Source of the DNA: an uncultured Solimonas sp.
GTDB lineage: Bacteria > Pseudomonadota > Gammaproteobacteria > Nevskiales > Nevskiaceae
Reading direction: 5' to 3'
Assembly (NCBI GenBank): GCA_946478985.1
Contig: CAMLDZ010000009.1
Location: forward strand, 1 to 51,344
DNA: 51,344 bases
Shown here: piece after piece, positions 27,277-42,095 of the stretch
Layout of the letters: each line of letters starts with the position of its first letter
Numbering within the stretch: position 1 is the first letter of the stretch
The notes under the pieces: model-generated
What the model saw: the letters and a program-made list of their open reading frames with translations, nothing else
Told to the model about the DNA's origin: nothing
Databases searched by the model: none
Made by a program: the position numbers and the translations under genes

Positions 27277-28332
27277 ATGCCGACCTTCACCCTCGGCGAC
27301 ATCGCGCAGCGCTTCGGCCTGCCATTGAGCGGCGATGCCGCGACCCCCGTTTCCGGTGTCTGCGGCCTGTCGCCGGGCAAGCCGGGCTGCCTGAGCTTTC
27401 TGTCCAATCCCAGGCTGCGCGGCGAGCTGCGCGGTACCGGCGCGGCTGTCGTCATCGTCGCCCCCCGCGATGCCGAGCTGCTGGTGACGCCCGGCCTGGT
27501 CGCCGCCGATCCCTATCTGGCCTATGCGCGCATCGCTGCGCTGTTCGATCCCGACCGCGAATTCGTGCCCGGCGTACATCCGGCGGCGGTGGTGGCGGCG
27601 GATGTGCGGCTGGGTGAAGGCGTCGGCATTGCGCCGGGTGCGGTGATCGAGTCCGGGGCGCAGCTCGGCGACGCGGTCTATGTCGGCCCCGGCTCGGTGG
27701 TCGGCCGCGATGCGGTGCTCGGCCGCGGCACGCGGCTGGCGGCGCGGGTGACGATCGGCCCCCGCGTGACCATCGGCGAGCGCTGCCAGATCCAGCCGGG
27801 CGCGGTGGTCGGTTCGCGCGGTTTCGGCAACGCGCGCGGGCCCAATGGCTGGGAGGAGGTGCCGCAGCTGGGTTCGGTGATCGTCGGCAACGACGTCGAG
27901 ATCGGCGCCAACACCTGCATCGACCGCGGTGCGATCGACGACACCGTGATCGAGGACGGCGTGCGCCTCGACAACCTGATCCAGATCGCCCACAACTGCC
28001 GCATCGGCGCGCATACCGCGATCGCCGCATGCACCGGCATCGCCGGCAGTACCACGGTGGGGCGGCGCTGTATGATCGGCGGCGCCGCCGGCATCAACGG
28101 CCATATCGAGATCGCCGACGACGTGGTGATCCTCGGCCGGGCGATGGTCACCAATTCCATCAGGCAGAAAGGCATTTACGGTTCGGGACTGCCGCTGTCC
28201 GAGGCGCGGGAGTGGCGCCGCACGGTCGGCCGCATCCGGCGCCTGGACCGCTTCGAACAACGCTTACAACAGGTCGAGCAGCAACTGCGCATCGACTCCG
28301 GGGACTCAGAAAATGACGACAACAACAATTGA
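27277..28332 (+). CDS. lpxD: UDP-3-O-(3-hydroxyacyl)glucosamine N-acyltransferase
   Basis: 351 residues from the ATG at 27277 ([14 protein letters not shown]), which matches the family start; a GTG 36 bases upstream would add residues without similarity. Third step of lipid A synthesis, using acyl-ACP. After the N-terminal uridine-binding domain comes a left-handed beta-helix of hexapeptide repeats ([20 protein letters not shown] region). His239 in [12 protein letters not shown] falls at the same position as the catalytic His239 of E. coli LpxD. The C-terminal helix ends in an odd Asp/Asn-rich tail whose last 20 bases overlap fabZ. It starts the lpxD-fabZ-lpxA run. Confidence 0.97.
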   Translation: MPTFTLGDIAQRFGLPLSGDAATPVSGVCGLSPGKPGCLSFLSNPRLRGELRGTGAAVVIVAPRDAELLVTPGLVAADPYLAYARIAALFDPDREFVPGVHPAAVVAADVRLGEGVGIAPGAVIESGAQLGDAVYVGPGSVVGRDAVLGRGTRLAARVTIGPRVTIGERCQIQPGAVVGSRGFGNARGPNGWEEVPQLGSVIVGNDVEIGANTCIDRGAIDDTVIEDGVRLDNLIQIAHNCRIGAHTAIAACTGIAGSTTVGRRCMIGGAAGINGHIEIADDVVILGRAMVTNSIRQKGIYGSGLPLSEAREWRRTVGRIRRLDRFEQRLQQVEQQLRIDSGDSENDDNNN

Positions 28333-28786
28333 TATCTGCGAGATCATCAAGCTGCTACCGCACCGCTATCCGTTCCTGCTGGTGGATCGCGTGCTGTCGA
28401 TCGACATGGACAAGGCTTCGATCGTCGCGATCAAGAACGTGACCTTCAACGAGCCGTTCTTCCCGGGCCATTTTCCCGGTCTGCCGACGATGCCCGGCGT
28501 ACTGCAGCTGGAGGCGCTGGCGCAGACCGCCGGCATCCTGGCGATCCGCAAGTCGGGCCTGAGCCGCAACGACGGTCTGGTGCTGTACTTCGCCGGTATC
28601 GACAACGCGCGCTTCAAGCGTCCGGTGACGCCCGGCGATCAGCTGACGCTGTTCGTCGAAGTCGAGAAGCACAAGCGCGACATCTGGAAGTTCAAGGCGC
28701 GGGCGCAGGTCGGCGAGGAGCTGGCCAGCGAGGCGGACCTGATGTGCGTGCTGCGCAAGGCTGATTACGGCGGTGAAGGAAGGTAA
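28313..28786 (+). CDS. fabZ: 3-hydroxyacyl-[ACP] dehydratase FabZ
   Basis: 157 residues. Dehydrates beta-hydroxyacyl-ACP in fatty acid elongation and balances flux against LpxA/LpxD, which draw on the same 3-hydroxyacyl-ACP. A hot-dog fold with catalytic His53 in FFPGHFPG and Glu67 in [26 protein letters not shown] is the family N-terminal motif. The ATG lies 20 bases inside the lpxD end, a longer overlap than the usual few bases, so expression is probably coupled to lpxD translation. lpxA follows after 3 bp. Confidence 0.98.
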   Translation: MTTTTIDICEIIKLLPHRYPFLLVDRVLSIDMDKASIVAIKNVTFNEPFFPGHFPGLPTMPGVLQLEALAQTAGILAIRKSGLSRNDGLVLYFAGIDNARFKRPVTPGDQLTLFVEVEKHKRDIWKFKARAQVGEELASEADLMCVLRKADYGGEGR

Positions 28787-28789
28787 GAC

Positions 28790-29569
28790 ATGTCGCGCAT
28801 CCATCCGACTGCGATCGTCGACCCCGGCGCCCAGCTCGATCCCTCGGTCGAGGTCGGGCCGTACAGCATCATCGGCCCGGGTGTGGTGATCGGCGCCGAC
28901 TGCTGGATCGGTCCGCACGTGGTGCTGCGCGGACCGATGACGATGGGGCGCGGCAACAAGGTGTTCCAGTTCGCCAGCCTCGGCGAGATCTCGCAGGATC
29001 TCACCGCGAAACCGGACGATCCGACCCGCGTCGAGATCGGCGACGGCAACACCATCCGCGAATACGTGACGATCCAGCGCGGCACGATGAAGGATGCGGG
29101 ACTGACCAAGGTCGGCGACCGCAACTGGATCATGAACAGCGTCCATATCGGCCACGACAGCATCGTCGGCAACAACAACATCCTCGCCAACAACACCGCA
29201 CTGGCGGGGCACGTGCTGATGGGTGATTACGTGGGCTGCGGCGGCTACACGCTGATTCACCAGTATTGCCAGATCGGCAGCCACGCCTTCAGCGGCGGCG
29301 GCAGCCTGATCACGCGCGATGTCGCGCCGTTCGTGATCGTGCAGGGGCATCCGGCCGAGGCGCGCGGCATCAATACCGAAGGCCTGCGTCGTCGCGGCTT
29401 CAGCGCCGAGGACATCGGCGCCGTGCGCGAGGCCTACAAGCTGATCTATCTGTCCGGCAAGCCGATGGAAACGGTCAAGCAGGAACTGGCGACGATGGCG
29501 CAGGATTGCACGCACGTCGCGCAGATGCTGAAGTTCATCGAGGGATCCAAGCGCTCGCTGCAGCGCTGA
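28790..29569 (+). CDS. lpxA: UDP-N-acetylglucosamine acyltransferase
   Basis: 259 residues. First step of lipid A synthesis, transferring a 3-hydroxyacyl chain from ACP to UDP-GlcNAc in the cytoplasm. Hexapeptide-repeat beta-helix from the start (IHPTAIVDPGAQLDPSVEVG), with VFQFASLGEISQDL and ILANNTALAGHVLMGDYV. His122 in SVHIGHD aligns with the catalytic His125 of E. coli. The C-terminal helical domain includes NTEGLRRRGFSAEDI. Starts three bases after fabZ. In E. coli lpxB follows directly; here an exported peroxiredoxin gene intervenes. Confidence 0.98.
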   Translation: MSRIHPTAIVDPGAQLDPSVEVGPYSIIGPGVVIGADCWIGPHVVLRGPMTMGRGNKVFQFASLGEISQDLTAKPDDPTRVEIGDGNTIREYVTIQRGTMKDAGLTKVGDRNWIMNSVHIGHDSIVGNNNILANNTALAGHVLMGDYVGCGGYTLIHQYCQIGSHAFSGGGSLITRDVAPFVIVQGHPAEARGINTEGLRRRGFSAEDIGAVREAYKLIYLSGKPMETVKQELATMAQDCTHVAQMLKFIEGSKRSLQR

Positions 29570-29592
29570 ATCGCGCCCCACAGGAGAGCCGC

Positions 29593-30144
29593 ATGAACCG
29601 CTTTGCCATTCGCCTTGTCGTCGCTGCCCTGTTCGCCGTCGGTATCACCGCCCCCGCGCTGGCCGAGCTCAAGCCGGGCGCGGCAGCGCCCGACTTTGCC
29701 GTGCCGGCGTCGCTGGCCGGCAAGGGCTATGCGTTCTCGCTCGACGAAGCGCTCAAGCAGGGACCGGTGGTGGTCTACTTCTATCCGAAGGCGTTCACCA
29801 AGGGCTGCACGGTCGAAGCGCACCAGTTCGCAGCGGCGATGGAGCAGTTCAAGGCGCTCAACGCCTCGGTCATCGGCCTCTCGCACGACGATCTCGATAC
29901 CCTGCACAAGTTCTCCGAGACCGAGTGCGGCGGCAAGTTTCCGGTGGGTTCGGACGCCGACCGCAAGGTGATGAAGGCCTACGACGCGCAGATGCCGGTG
30001 GTCGGCATGGCCAGCCGCACCTCGTACGTCATCACGCCGGATCACAAGATCTACTACACCTACAGCGCGATGAGCCCGGCCGAGCACGTCAGCAATACCC
30101 TGGGCGCGATCAAGCAGTGGAAGGCGCAGCAGGCCCAGCCCTGA
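29593..30144 (+). CDS. Exported peroxiredoxin (Bcp/PrxQ-like, AhpC-TSA fold)
   Basis: 183 residues from the ATG at 29593, which has AGGAG about eight bases upstream. Residues 1-24 form a signal peptide (VVAALFAVGITAPALA, cleavage before ELKPG), so the mature protein should be periplasmic. The thioredoxin-fold peroxiredoxin domain has VVVYFYPKAFTKGCTVEAHQF with Cys72 as the peroxidatic residue. The second Cys found five residues later in classical Bcp is replaced by His77; Cys112 (ETECGGKF) is the only other cysteine and a candidate resolving residue. Likely reduces peroxides in the periplasm. It lies between lpxA (23 bp before) and lpxB (13 bp after), apparently cotranscribed with them. Confidence 0.9.
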   Translation: MNRFAIRLVVAALFAVGITAPALAELKPGAAAPDFAVPASLAGKGYAFSLDEALKQGPVVVYFYPKAFTKGCTVEAHQFAAAMEQFKALNASVIGLSHDDLDTLHKFSETECGGKFPVGSDADRKVMKAYDAQMPVVGMASRTSYVITPDHKIYYTYSAMSPAEHVSNTLGAIKQWKAQQAQP

Positions 30145-30157
30145 AACGGGGGCAGGC

Positions 30158-31339
30158 GTGGCGATGAGCCCGAAGATCGCCTTGATCGCCGGCGAGATGT
30201 CCGGTGACCTGCTTGGCGCCGCGATCATCCGGGCGCTGCGCGAGCGCCTGCCGGACGCCGAGTTCTACGGTGTCGCCGGGCCGCGGATGACGGCGGCCGG
30301 TTGCCGGGCCATCGCCTCGATCGACGAGCTGTCGGTGATGGGCGTCGCCGAAGTCGTGCAGGAGCTGCCGCGCCTGCTCAAGCTGCGCCGCCGCATCGCC
30401 GCGCAGCTCCTGCAGGATCGGCCGGCGCTGCTGATCGGCATCGATGCGCCGGATTTCAATCTGGCGGTCGAAACCCGGCTGCGCGCCGCCGGCATCAAGA
30501 CCGCGCACGTCGTCAGCCCGACGGTCTGGGCCTGGCGGGCCGGACGCGTCAAGACCATCGCCCGCGCCGCCGATGCCTTGTTCTGCCTGTTTCCGTTCGA
30601 GCCGGATTTCTACGCGCGCTACGGCGCCGAGCACGGCGGCGAGCTGCCCAGGACCTACTACATCGGTCACCCGCTGGCAGAGGAACTCGACGACAGCGTG
30701 ACGCCGGCGGCCGCGCGCGCGTCGCTCGGCCTGGCCGAAGACGGCCCGCTCGTGGCGATCCTGCCGGGCAGCCGCGGCGGCGAGCTGAAATATCTGGCCG
30801 AGCCATTCGTGCAGGCCGCGCAGCGGATCGCCCAGCGCGTGCCGGGCGTGCGTTTCGTGACGCCGCTGGCCAAGCCGGCGCTGCGCGAGCGCATGGAGCA
30901 GGCCATCGTCCACCACGCGCCGATCGTGCCGTGGACCCTGCTCGACGGGCAGTCGCGCGAGGCGATGCGTGCTGCCGACGTGGTGCTGCTGGCGTCCGGC
31001 ACGGCGACGCTGGAATGTCTGCTGCTGGGCCGGCCGATGGTGATCGCCTATCGCCTGTCGGCGCTGACCACCTGGCTGCTCGGGCGCATGGGCATGCTCA
31101 AGACCCGGCATGTCGGCCTGCCCAACCTGCTGACGGCCGAGCCCGTGGTGCCGGAGCTGCTCGATACCGCCGCGCAGCCGGAGCGCCTGGCCGACGAGGT
31201 GGTGCAGCTGCTGCAGTCGGGCGCGGCGCGCCAGCGCCAGCTCGCGCAGTTCGACGCCGTGCGGCAGACCCTGCGCCAGAACGCCGCGGCACGGGCGGCC
31301 CAGGCGATCCTCGAACTGCTGGACCTGCCGGCGGCCTGA
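30158..31339 (+). CDS. lpxB: Lipid-A-disaccharide synthase
   Basis: 393 residues. Joins UDP-2,3-diacylglucosamine and lipid X to form the lipid A disaccharide (GT19 family, peripheral at the inner membrane). Motifs: [18 protein letters not shown] near the N-terminus, [41 protein letters not shown] and [21 protein letters not shown]. The start could be GTG 30158 or ATG 30164; AGG at 30154-30156 favours the latter by spacing. Separated from lpxA by the peroxiredoxin gene and followed by rnhB after 62 bp. Confidence 0.97.
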   Translation: MAMSPKIALIAGEMSGDLLGAAIIRALRERLPDAEFYGVAGPRMTAAGCRAIASIDELSVMGVAEVVQELPRLLKLRRRIAAQLLQDRPALLIGIDAPDFNLAVETRLRAAGIKTAHVVSPTVWAWRAGRVKTIARAADALFCLFPFEPDFYARYGAEHGGELPRTYYIGHPLAEELDDSVTPAAARASLGLAEDGPLVAILPGSRGGELKYLAEPFVQAAQRIAQRVPGVRFVTPLAKPALRERMEQAIVHHAPIVPWTLLDGQSREAMRAADVVLLASGTATLECLLLGRPMVIAYRLSALTTWLLGRMGMLKTRHVGLPNLLTAEPVVPELLDTAAQPERLADEVVQLLQSGAARQRQLAQFDAVRQTLRQNAAARAAQAILELLDLPAA

Positions 31340-31401
31340 GGGCCTGGCCGGGCTGTACAATTCCGGCACTGCCCAAACCGGCACGTTTCCGCCGTCTTTC
31401 A

Positions 31402-32067
31402 ATGCCCCGCCGCGTTGCGATCTCCCGCTACACCGTTTCGCTGGTCGCCGGCCTCGATGAGGCTGGCCGCGGCTGTCTGGCCGGCCCGGTCTATGCCGCC
31501 GCGGTGATCCTCGACGCCGGCCACGGCATTCGCGGTCTGGACGACTCCAAGGCCTTGACGGCTGCCGCGCGCGAGCGCCTGTTCGAGCAGATCCAGCGGC
31601 GCGCCCTGGCGTTCGCGATCGCCCGCGCCGAAGTCGAGGAGATCGCGCAGCTGAACATCCTGCACGCCTCGATGCTGGCGATGCAGCGCGCCGCGGAGAG
31701 CCTGAATCCGGCGCCGCTGCACTGCCTGGTCGACGGCAACCGCCTGCCGCTGCGGCTGCCCTGTCCGGGCGAGGCGGTGGTCGACGGCGACGCGATCCAT
31801 GCACCGATCATGGCGGCGTCGATCCTCGCCAAGGTTGCGCGCGATCGCGAGATGCAGCGGCTCGATCTCGAGTATCCCGGCTACGGCTTCGCGCAGCACA
31901 AGGGTTACGGCACCGCCGTTCACCTCGAGGCGCTGCGCCGGCTCGGCAACTCGCCGGTGCATCGTCTCGGTTTCGCTCCGTGCACGCAGCGCGGCCTGTT
32001 CGAGCCCGACCGCGACGATCTGCCGGTGCTGCCGCCCGATCCGCAATGGCCCGGGCTGCCGGCATGA
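31402..32067 (+). CDS. rnhB: Ribonuclease HII
   Basis: 221 residues from the ATG at 31402; the same frame is open far upstream but that is shadow over lpxB. Cleaves RNA in RNA-DNA hybrids and removes misincorporated ribonucleotides. The acidic active-site motifs are all present: [16 protein letters not shown] (Asp-Glu), LDDSKAL, CLVDGN and [29 protein letters not shown] at 31356-31361 could be a -10 box in the short gap after lpxB, but I see no good -35. The stop overlaps the dnaE start as ATGA. Confidence 0.97.
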   Translation: MPRRVAISRYTVSLVAGLDEAGRGCLAGPVYAAAVILDAGHGIRGLDDSKALTAAARERLFEQIQRRALAFAIARAEVEEIAQLNILHASMLAMQRAAESLNPAPLHCLVDGNRLPLRLPCPGEAVVDGDAIHAPIMAASILAKVARDREMQRLDLEYPGYGFAQHKGYGTAVHLEALRRLGNSPVHRLGFAPCTQRGLFEPDRDDLPVLPPDPQWPGLPA

Positions 32068-35000
32068 ACTTCGTTCATCTGCGCCTGCATACCGAGTTCT
32101 CGCTCATCGACGGCATCGTTCGCGTCGAGCCGCCCAAGCGCAAGGGCGGCGGCGCCGGCAGCACGCTGGTATCGCGAGCGGCCGAGTTGAAGTTCGGCGC
32201 CATCGCCGTCACCGATCTGAACAACCTGTTCGCGATGGTGAAGGTCTACAAGAGCGCCGAAGGCGCCGGTATCAAGCCGATCGTCGGCTGCGATGTGCTG
32301 CTGGCGCCTCGCGTCGCCGGCGAGGCGACGGAGCGCTTGACGCTGCTGGTGCAGAACGACCAGGGCTATCGCAACCTGGCCAAGCTGGTGTCGCGCGCCT
32401 ATACCCAAGGGCAGACGCGCGGCCAGCCGCTGGTCGAGCGCGGCTGGCTCGACGAGCTCGGCACCGGCCTGATCGCGCTGAGCGGTCGTGATGGCGGCGT
32501 GTTCCGCGCCGCGCAGGCCGAGAACGTCGTGGCAGCGCGCGAGGCGCTCGACGATCTGCGCCGCTGTTTCGACGGCCGCCTGTATCTGGAGATCGCCCGC
32601 TGCGGCCGGCCGGGCGACGACGAGTGGGTCGAAGCGGCCTGCGCGCTGTCGCGGCACGAGCAGGTGCCGGTGGTCGCCAGCAACGACGTGCGCTTTCTGA
32701 CGCGCGAGGATTTCGACACCCACGAGGCGCGCGTCTGCATCGCCCAGGGACGCGTACTCAACGATCCGAAGCGGCCGCGCGATTACACGCCGGAGCAGTA
32801 TCTGAAGTCGGCGGAGGAGATGGCGGCGCTGTTCGCCGACATTCCCGAGGCGCTGGCCAACTCGGTGGAGATCGCGCGGCGCTGCTCGCTGACGCTGAAG
32901 TTCGCGCCGCCGTACCACCTGCCGAACTTCCCGGTCCCGGACGGACACGACACCAACAGCTGGCTGCGCGAGCGCTCCGTCGAGGGCCTGCGCGAACGCT
33001 TCCAGATGATCACGCTCGCCGCGCCGGAAGAGGAATACTGGAAGCGGCTCGACTACGAGCTGGGCATCATCGAGAAGATGGGTTTTGCCGGCTACTTCCT
33101 GGTGGTGTCCGACTTCATCGAGTGGGCCAAGAGCAACGGCTGCCCGGTCGGGCCGGGCCGCGGCTCGGGCGCCGGTTCGCTGGTCGCCTACGCGATCAAG
33201 ATCACCGACCTCGACCCCTTGCCGTACAACCTGCTGTTCGAGCGCTTCCTCAATCCGGAGCGCGTGTCGATGCCGGACTTCGACATCGACTTCTGCATGG
33301 ACAACCGCGACCGCGTCATCGAGTACGTGGCGCGCAAGTACGGACGCGAGCGCGTCGGCCAGATCATCACCTACGCGACGATGGCGGCGCGTGGCGTGAT
33401 CCGCGACGTCGCGCGCGTGATGGGCCACGGCTACGGCTTTGCCGACTCGATCGCCAAGCTGGTGCCCGGCACGCCGGGCGCGACGCTGGTCGACGCGCTG
33501 GATTCGGTGCCCGAGCTCAAGACGCGCTACGACAACGAGGAAGACACCCGCGCGGTGATCGACATGGGCCTGGCCCTGGAAGGCGTGACGCGCGGCGTCG
33601 GCGTCCACGCCGGCGGTGTCGTCATCGCCCCGCAGCCGCTGACCGACTACGCGCCGATGTACTGCGAAGACGACGGCTCCGGCATGCGCACGCAGTTCGA
33701 CATGAAGGATCTGGAGTCGGTCGGACTGGTCAAGTTCGATTTTCTCGGCCTCAAGACGCTGACGGTGATCCAGGAAGCGGTCGTCAACATCGAAAAAAGC
33801 AGCGGCCGTTCGATCGAGGTGCTGAAGCTGCCGATCGATGACGCGGCCACCTATGCGCTCTACGCCAGCGGCGATACCACCGCGGTGTTCCAGATGGAAT
33901 CGCCGGGCATGCAGCGCGCGTCCAAGGATCTCAAGCCGGACACCTTCGAGGACATCATCGCCCTGGTCTCGCTGTACCGTCCGGGCCCCATGGAGCTGAT
34001 TCCGGAATACTGCGCACGCAAGCGCGGCGATTCGCCGGTCGAGTACCTGCATCCGGAAATGGAGCAGGTGCTGCAGCCGACCTACGGCATCTTCGTCTAC
34101 CAGGAGCAGGTGATGCAGATGTCGCAGCGCCTTGCCGGCTACACGCTCGGCGGCGCCGACCTGCTGCGCCGGGCGATGGGCAAGAAGATCGCCTCGGAGA
34201 TGGCCAAGCAGCGCGAGATCTTCACCAGCGGCGCCACCGAGCGTGGCGTCGACGGCGGCATCGCCTCGCAGGTCTTCGACCTGATGGAGAAGTTCGCCAA
34301 CTACGGCTTCAACAAGTCGCACGCGGCAGCCTATGCGCTGGTCTCATACCAGACCGCCTGGCTGAAGACGCATTACCCGGCCGAGTTCATGGCGGCGGTG
34401 CTGTCCTGCGAAATGGCACACACCGATGCCATCGTCACCATGCGCGAGGAGGTGCTGCGCATGGGGCTGACGCTGCTGCCGCCGGACATCAACGACAGCC
34501 AGTACCGCTTCACCGTGCCGGCGCCGCGCGCGATCCGCTACGGCCTGGGCGCGGTCAAGGGTGCCGGCGAGGCGGCGCTGGAAGGCATCATCGCCGAGCG
34601 TCAGGCCAATGGCCGGTTCAAGGACCTGTTCGACTTCTGTCGCCGCATCGATACCAAGCGGGCCAACAAGCGGGTGCTGGAGGCGCTGATCGGCTGCGGG
34701 GCGATGGACGGCTTCGGCCTCAACCGGGCCTCGCTGATGAAGACGCTGCCGAAGGCGATCCAGTACGCCGAGGCGACCGCGGCCAGCGCCGATTCCGGCC
34801 AGAACGATCTGTTCGGCCTTGGCGGTGGCGAAACCCGCGCCGAGCCGCCGATGACGGCCGATCTGGAAGTCGAATGGTCGGAGCGCGAACTGCTGGCGCG
34901 CGAGCGCGACACGCTGGGCTTCTACCTGTCCGGCCATCCGATCGACGCCTATCGGGAGCTGATCGATCAGGTCTGCAGCGGACGTCTGCCGGATCTGGTC

Positions 35001-35654
35001 CGGCAGTACGCGCAGCCGCAGCCGGTCGACGCCAAGGGCAAGCCGATCTGGCAGCCGCGCACCAAGCTGCTGTTCGCCGCCTGGGTGGCGGACCTGCGCT
35101 TCTTCAAGGGCGGCGACGGCAAGGGCAGTGCGAGCTACAAGGTCACGCTCGACGACCGCGCGACGCAGTTGTCGACCTGGATCGACGTCGACAAATGGTC
35201 GCGCTTCGCACCGATCGTCAAGCCGGACAGCCTGATCTTCGTCATCGCCGAGATCGGCCTGTCGCCGGGCCGCGAGGGCCGGGAGCCGGAACCGCGGCTG
35301 TATGCGCCCGAGTTCATCGCCCACGACGAGATCCTGCGCGACTATGCCGTGCGCCTGAGCTTGGACTGGCGCAAAGGCGCCAGCGAGGTGATGGCGATGC
35401 GCAAGCTGCTGCAGTCGCAGCGGCGCAATGGCGTGCCCGGCGGCACTGCGGTGGAGGTGCGCTACCGCACCGCCTTTGCCGCCTGCGAACTGGATTTCGG
35501 TGCCGACTGGAAGCTGCGCCTGGACGATGCCACGCTGCTGGCGCTGCAGCAGTCGATCGGCGCCGATTGCGTTAAAGTTGCGTACAAGCGTTACCAGCCC
35601 CCGCAGCCCGAGCGTCGCTTCTCGATGGCCGGTGCCGGGGCCTCAGACGAGTGA
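32064..35654 (+). CDS. dnaE: DNA polymerase III alpha subunit
   Basis: 1196 residues from the ATG at 32064 ([17 protein letters not shown]). The replicative polymerase. Domains in order: PHP domain (residues 1-280), polymerase palm with Asp405 and Asp407 in [13 protein letters not shown] as catalytic metal ligands, fingers and thumb ([52 protein letters not shown]), then tandem HhH, OB-fold (about 985-1090) and C-terminal tau-binding region. The usual DnaE length is about 1160; an insertion in the N-terminal PHP region ([14 protein letters not shown]) and a tail account for part of the extra. It overlaps rnhB by four bases, as ATGA. Confidence 0.98.
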   Translation: MNFVHLRLHTEFSLIDGIVRVEPPKRKGGGAGSTLVSRAAELKFGAIAVTDLNNLFAMVKVYKSAEGAGIKPIVGCDVLLAPRVAGEATERLTLLVQNDQGYRNLAKLVSRAYTQGQTRGQPLVERGWLDELGTGLIALSGRDGGVFRAAQAENVVAAREALDDLRRCFDGRLYLEIARCGRPGDDEWVEAACALSRHEQVPVVASNDVRFLTREDFDTHEARVCIAQGRVLNDPKRPRDYTPEQYLKSAEEMAALFADIPEALANSVEIARRCSLTLKFAPPYHLPNFPVPDGHDTNSWLRERSVEGLRERFQMITLAAPEEEYWKRLDYELGIIEKMGFAGYFLVVSDFIEWAKSNGCPVGPGRGSGAGSLVAYAIKITDLDPLPYNLLFERFLNPERVSMPDFDIDFCMDNRDRVIEYVARKYGRERVGQIITYATMAARGVIRDVARVMGHGYGFADSIAKLVPGTPGATLVDALDSVPELKTRYDNEEDTRAVIDMGLALEGVTRGVGVHAGGVVIAPQPLTDYAPMYCEDDGSGMRTQFDMKDLESVGLVKFDFLGLKTLTVIQEAVVNIEKSSGRSIEVLKLPIDDAATYALYASGDTTAVFQMESPGMQRASKDLKPDTFEDIIALVSLYRPGPMELIPEYCARKRGDSPVEYLHPEMEQVLQPTYGIFVYQEQVMQMSQRLAGYTLGGADLLRRAMGKKIASEMAKQREIFTSGATERGVDGGIASQVFDLMEKFANYGFNKSHAAAYALVSYQTAWLKTHYPAEFMAAVLSCEMAHTDAIVTMREEVLRMGLTLLPPDINDSQYRFTVPAPRAIRYGLGAVKGAGEAALEGIIAERQANGRFKDLFDFCRRIDTKRANKRVLEALIGCGAMDGFGLNRASLMKTLPKAIQYAEATAASADSGQNDLFGLGGGETRAEPPMTADLEVEWSERELLARERDTLGFYLSGHPIDAYRELIDQVCSGRLPDLVRQYAQPQPVDAKGKPIWQPRTKLLFAAWVADLRFFKGGDGKGSASYKVTLDDRATQLSTWIDVDKWSRFAPIVKPDSLIFVIAEIGLSPGREGREPEPRLYAPEFIAHDEILRDYAVRLSLDWRKGASEVMAMRKLLQSQRRNGVPGGTAVEVRYRTAFAACELDFGADWKLRLDDATLLALQQSIGADCVKVAYKRYQPPQPERRFSMAGAGASDE

Positions 35655-35662
35655 GCCTACCG

Positions 35663-36625
35663 ATGAACCTGAACTATCTCGACTTCGAACAACCGATCGC
35701 CGAACTGCAGCAGAAGATCGAGGAACTGCGCTTCGCGACGACCGGCAGCGGCGTCAACCTCACCGAGGAGATCGCCCGCCTCGAGGTCAAGAGCCGGCAG
35801 CTGACCGAACAGGTGTTCTCCAAGCTGACGCCCTGGCAGATCGCCCAACTGGCGCGCCATCCGCAGCGTCCGTACGCGCTCGATTACATCAAGGCCCTGT
35901 TCACCGAGTGGGAAGAGCTGCACGGTGACCGCCACTTCGCCGATGATCCGAGCATCGTCGGCGGCGTTGCCCGCCTCGAAGGCCGCGCGGTCGTCGTCAT
36001 CGGCCAGCAGAAGGGCCGCGATGCCAAGGAGCGCGTGTACCGCAACTTCGGCATGCCCAAGCCGGAGGGCTACCGCAAGGCGCTGCGCCTGATGAAGATG
36101 GCGGAGAAATTCAATCTGCCGCTGATCACCTTCATCGACACGCCGGGTGCCTATCCGGGCATCGACGCCGAGGAACGCAACCAGTCCGAGGCGATCGCCC
36201 GCAACCTGTTCGAGCTGTCCAAGCTGCGCACGCCGGTCATCGCCACGGTGACGGGCGAGGGTGGCTCCGGCGGCGCCCTGGCGATCGGCGTCGCCGATCA
36301 CGTGATGATGCTGCAGTACGGCATCTACTCGGTGATCTCGCCGGAGGGCTGCGCGTCGATCCTGTTCAAGAACGCCAGCCGCGCGCCGGAGGCCGCCGAG
36401 GCGATGAAGATGACCGCGCCGGACCTCTACGAGCACAAGCTGATCGACGAGATCATCCCCGAACCGCTGGGCGGCGCACACCGCGATCCGGCGGCGATGA
36501 TGGCCACCGTGCGCCAGAAGCTCACCTCGAACCTGGAACGCCTGCGCCACACGCCGATGACCAAGCTGATGGCAAACCGCTATCAGCGGCTGATGTCCTA
36601 TGGCGCGCATGAAACGGTGCATTGA
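35663..36625 (+). CDS. accA: Acetyl-CoA carboxylase carboxyltransferase alpha subunit
   Basis: 320 residues from the ATG at 35663 ([19 protein letters not shown]), which matches the family; a GTG 12 bases earlier is less likely. With AccD it transfers the carboxyl group from biotin to acetyl-CoA, making malonyl-CoA for fatty acid synthesis. Recognisable segments: [73 protein letters not shown] and the oxyanion-hole [12 protein letters not shown]. Lies eight bases after dnaE as in E. coli, and 40 bp before tilS. Confidence 0.98.
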   Translation: MNLNYLDFEQPIAELQQKIEELRFATTGSGVNLTEEIARLEVKSRQLTEQVFSKLTPWQIAQLARHPQRPYALDYIKALFTEWEELHGDRHFADDPSIVGGVARLEGRAVVVIGQQKGRDAKERVYRNFGMPKPEGYRKALRLMKMAEKFNLPLITFIDTPGAYPGIDAEERNQSEAIARNLFELSKLRTPVIATVTGEGGSGGALAIGVADHVMMLQYGIYSVISPEGCASILFKNASRAPEAAEAMKMTAPDLYEHKLIDEIIPEPLGGAHRDPAAMMATVRQKLTSNLERLRHTPMTKLMANRYQRLMSYGAHETVH

Positions 36626-36665
36626 GGGGCTGCTGCACCGCCTGTTCTGAGCCGGCTTTCACGGC

Positions 36666-38000
36666 TTGCACAGACCCGCCTCTGTGAGATCCGTGAAGTC
36701 TGCGGGGGCGTCGTTCGAACTGCCGCCGCCGCCGCCCTGCGCGCGCGTCTGGATCGCATGCAGCGGCGGGCTCGATTCCACCGTGCTGCTGCACCGGCTG
36801 CACGCGCAAGGCCTGCGCAATCTGCGCGCGGTTCACATCCACCACGGCCTGCAGGCGGCGGCGGACGGCTGGGTCCGTCACGTCCGCGCGCAGTGCCGCG
36901 CGCTCGGCGTGCCGCTGACGGTGCGCCGGGTGCAGGTGGCGGCCGACCACGGCGAGGGGCCGGAGGCGGCGGCGCGGGCGGCGCGTTATGCGGCTTTCGC
37001 TTCGCTGCTGCGCAGCGGCGACCTGCTGGTGACCGCCCACCATCGCGACGACCAGGCCGAGACGGTGTTGCTGCGCGCCCTGCGCGGCAGCGGCATTCAC
37101 GGTCTGGCGGCGATGCCGGCGCTGGCACCGCTGGGCGCGGCACAGCTGTGGCGGCCGCTGCTGGCGCTGTCGCGGCGCCAGCTGCGCGACTACGCCGAGG
37201 CCCACGCGCTGCGCTGGATCGAAGATCCCCATAACGCCGACCCGCGCTACGCGCGCTCCTGGCTGCGCGCCGAGCTGATGCCGCGGCTGCTGCCGCACTG
37301 GCCGCAGGCGGTCGACAGCCTGGCGCGGCTGGCCGGGCGCGCGGCCGAGGCCACCGAGCTGCTCGACGCCCTGGCGCAGCAGGATCTGCTGGCGCTGCGC
37401 CGCGGCGGTGCGTTGTCGATCGCCGGCCTGCTGGCGCTGTCGCCGGCACGGCGCCGCAACGCGCTGTACCGCGCCTGGTGTGCGCAATGGCCGGCCCCCT
37501 CGCAGGCGCAGCTGCAGGCGCTGGAGCGGGAGGTGCTGGAGGCGCGCGATGACGCGCAGCCCTGTCTGCGCCACGAGCACGGTGAACTGCGCCGCTACCG
37601 CGACGACCTCTACCTGCTGCCGGCCCTGCCGCCGCGACCGCCGGCCGGCTGGCAGCGCGACTGGCCGCGGCAACGGCGCGGCGTCGAGCTGCCGGACGGA
37701 CTGGGCCGCCTGCAGCTGGCGCGGGCTCCGGTGCAGCCGCTGCGCCTGCGTTTTGCGCGCGGCGGCGAGCGTCTGCGACCCGACGGCGATGCGCATACGC
37801 GCGGCTTCAAGGCGCTGTGCCAGGCGCGCGGATTACCGGTCTGGGTGCGCGAACGGATGCCGCTGGTCTATGCGCGCGATGGCGGGAATGAGGAGCTGAT
37901 CGCCATCGCCGGCTATTGGCGCAATGCCCGCGCAGCCGCATCGGGGCTCGATTTCCGCTGGCAGACGACGCTGCCCGGCGCCGCCCCGGAAGCGGGCTGA
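36666..38000 (+). CDS. tilS: tRNA(Ile)-lysidine synthase
   Basis: About 444 residues if the TTG at 36666 is used; GTG 36684 or 36693 are alternatives, since no start has a clear ribosome site. Uses ATP to convert C34 of the CAU-anticodon tRNA-Ile to lysidine, allowing AUA decoding. The PP-loop IACSGGLDSTVLLHRL is near the N-terminus, followed by VHIHHGLQAAADGW, TAHHRDDQAETVLLRALRGSGIHGL, the substrate-specificity domain and the C-terminal FARGGERLRPDG and FKALCQARGLPVWVRERMPLVY. The order accA-tilS-pyrG is typical of this class. Confidence 0.95.
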   Translation: MHRPASVRSVKSAGASFELPPPPPCARVWIACSGGLDSTVLLHRLHAQGLRNLRAVHIHHGLQAAADGWVRHVRAQCRALGVPLTVRRVQVAADHGEGPEAAARAARYAAFASLLRSGDLLVTAHHRDDQAETVLLRALRGSGIHGLAAMPALAPLGAAQLWRPLLALSRRQLRDYAEAHALRWIEDPHNADPRYARSWLRAELMPRLLPHWPQAVDSLARLAGRAAEATELLDALAQQDLLALRRGGALSIAGLLALSPARRRNALYRAWCAQWPAPSQAQLQALEREVLEARDDAQPCLRHEHGELRRYRDDLYLLPALPPRPPAGWQRDWPRQRRGVELPDGLGRLQLARAPVQPLRLRFARGGERLRPDGDAHTRGFKALCQARGLPVWVRERMPLVYARDGGNEELIAIAGYWRNARAAASGLDFRWQTTLPGAAPEAG

Positions 38001-38023
38001 GACCGCCTGAGGACTTCCTCACA

Positions 38024-42049
<4,026 letters not shown>

Positions 42050-42095
42050 AAACCGCTGCAAGACGGCGTGACGGCGCGTTAGACTGCAGGTCATC

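Noticed and set aside
31920..34322. An 800-codon open frame antisense to dnaE
   Set aside because: No recognisable motif; dnaE on the plus strand is unambiguous.
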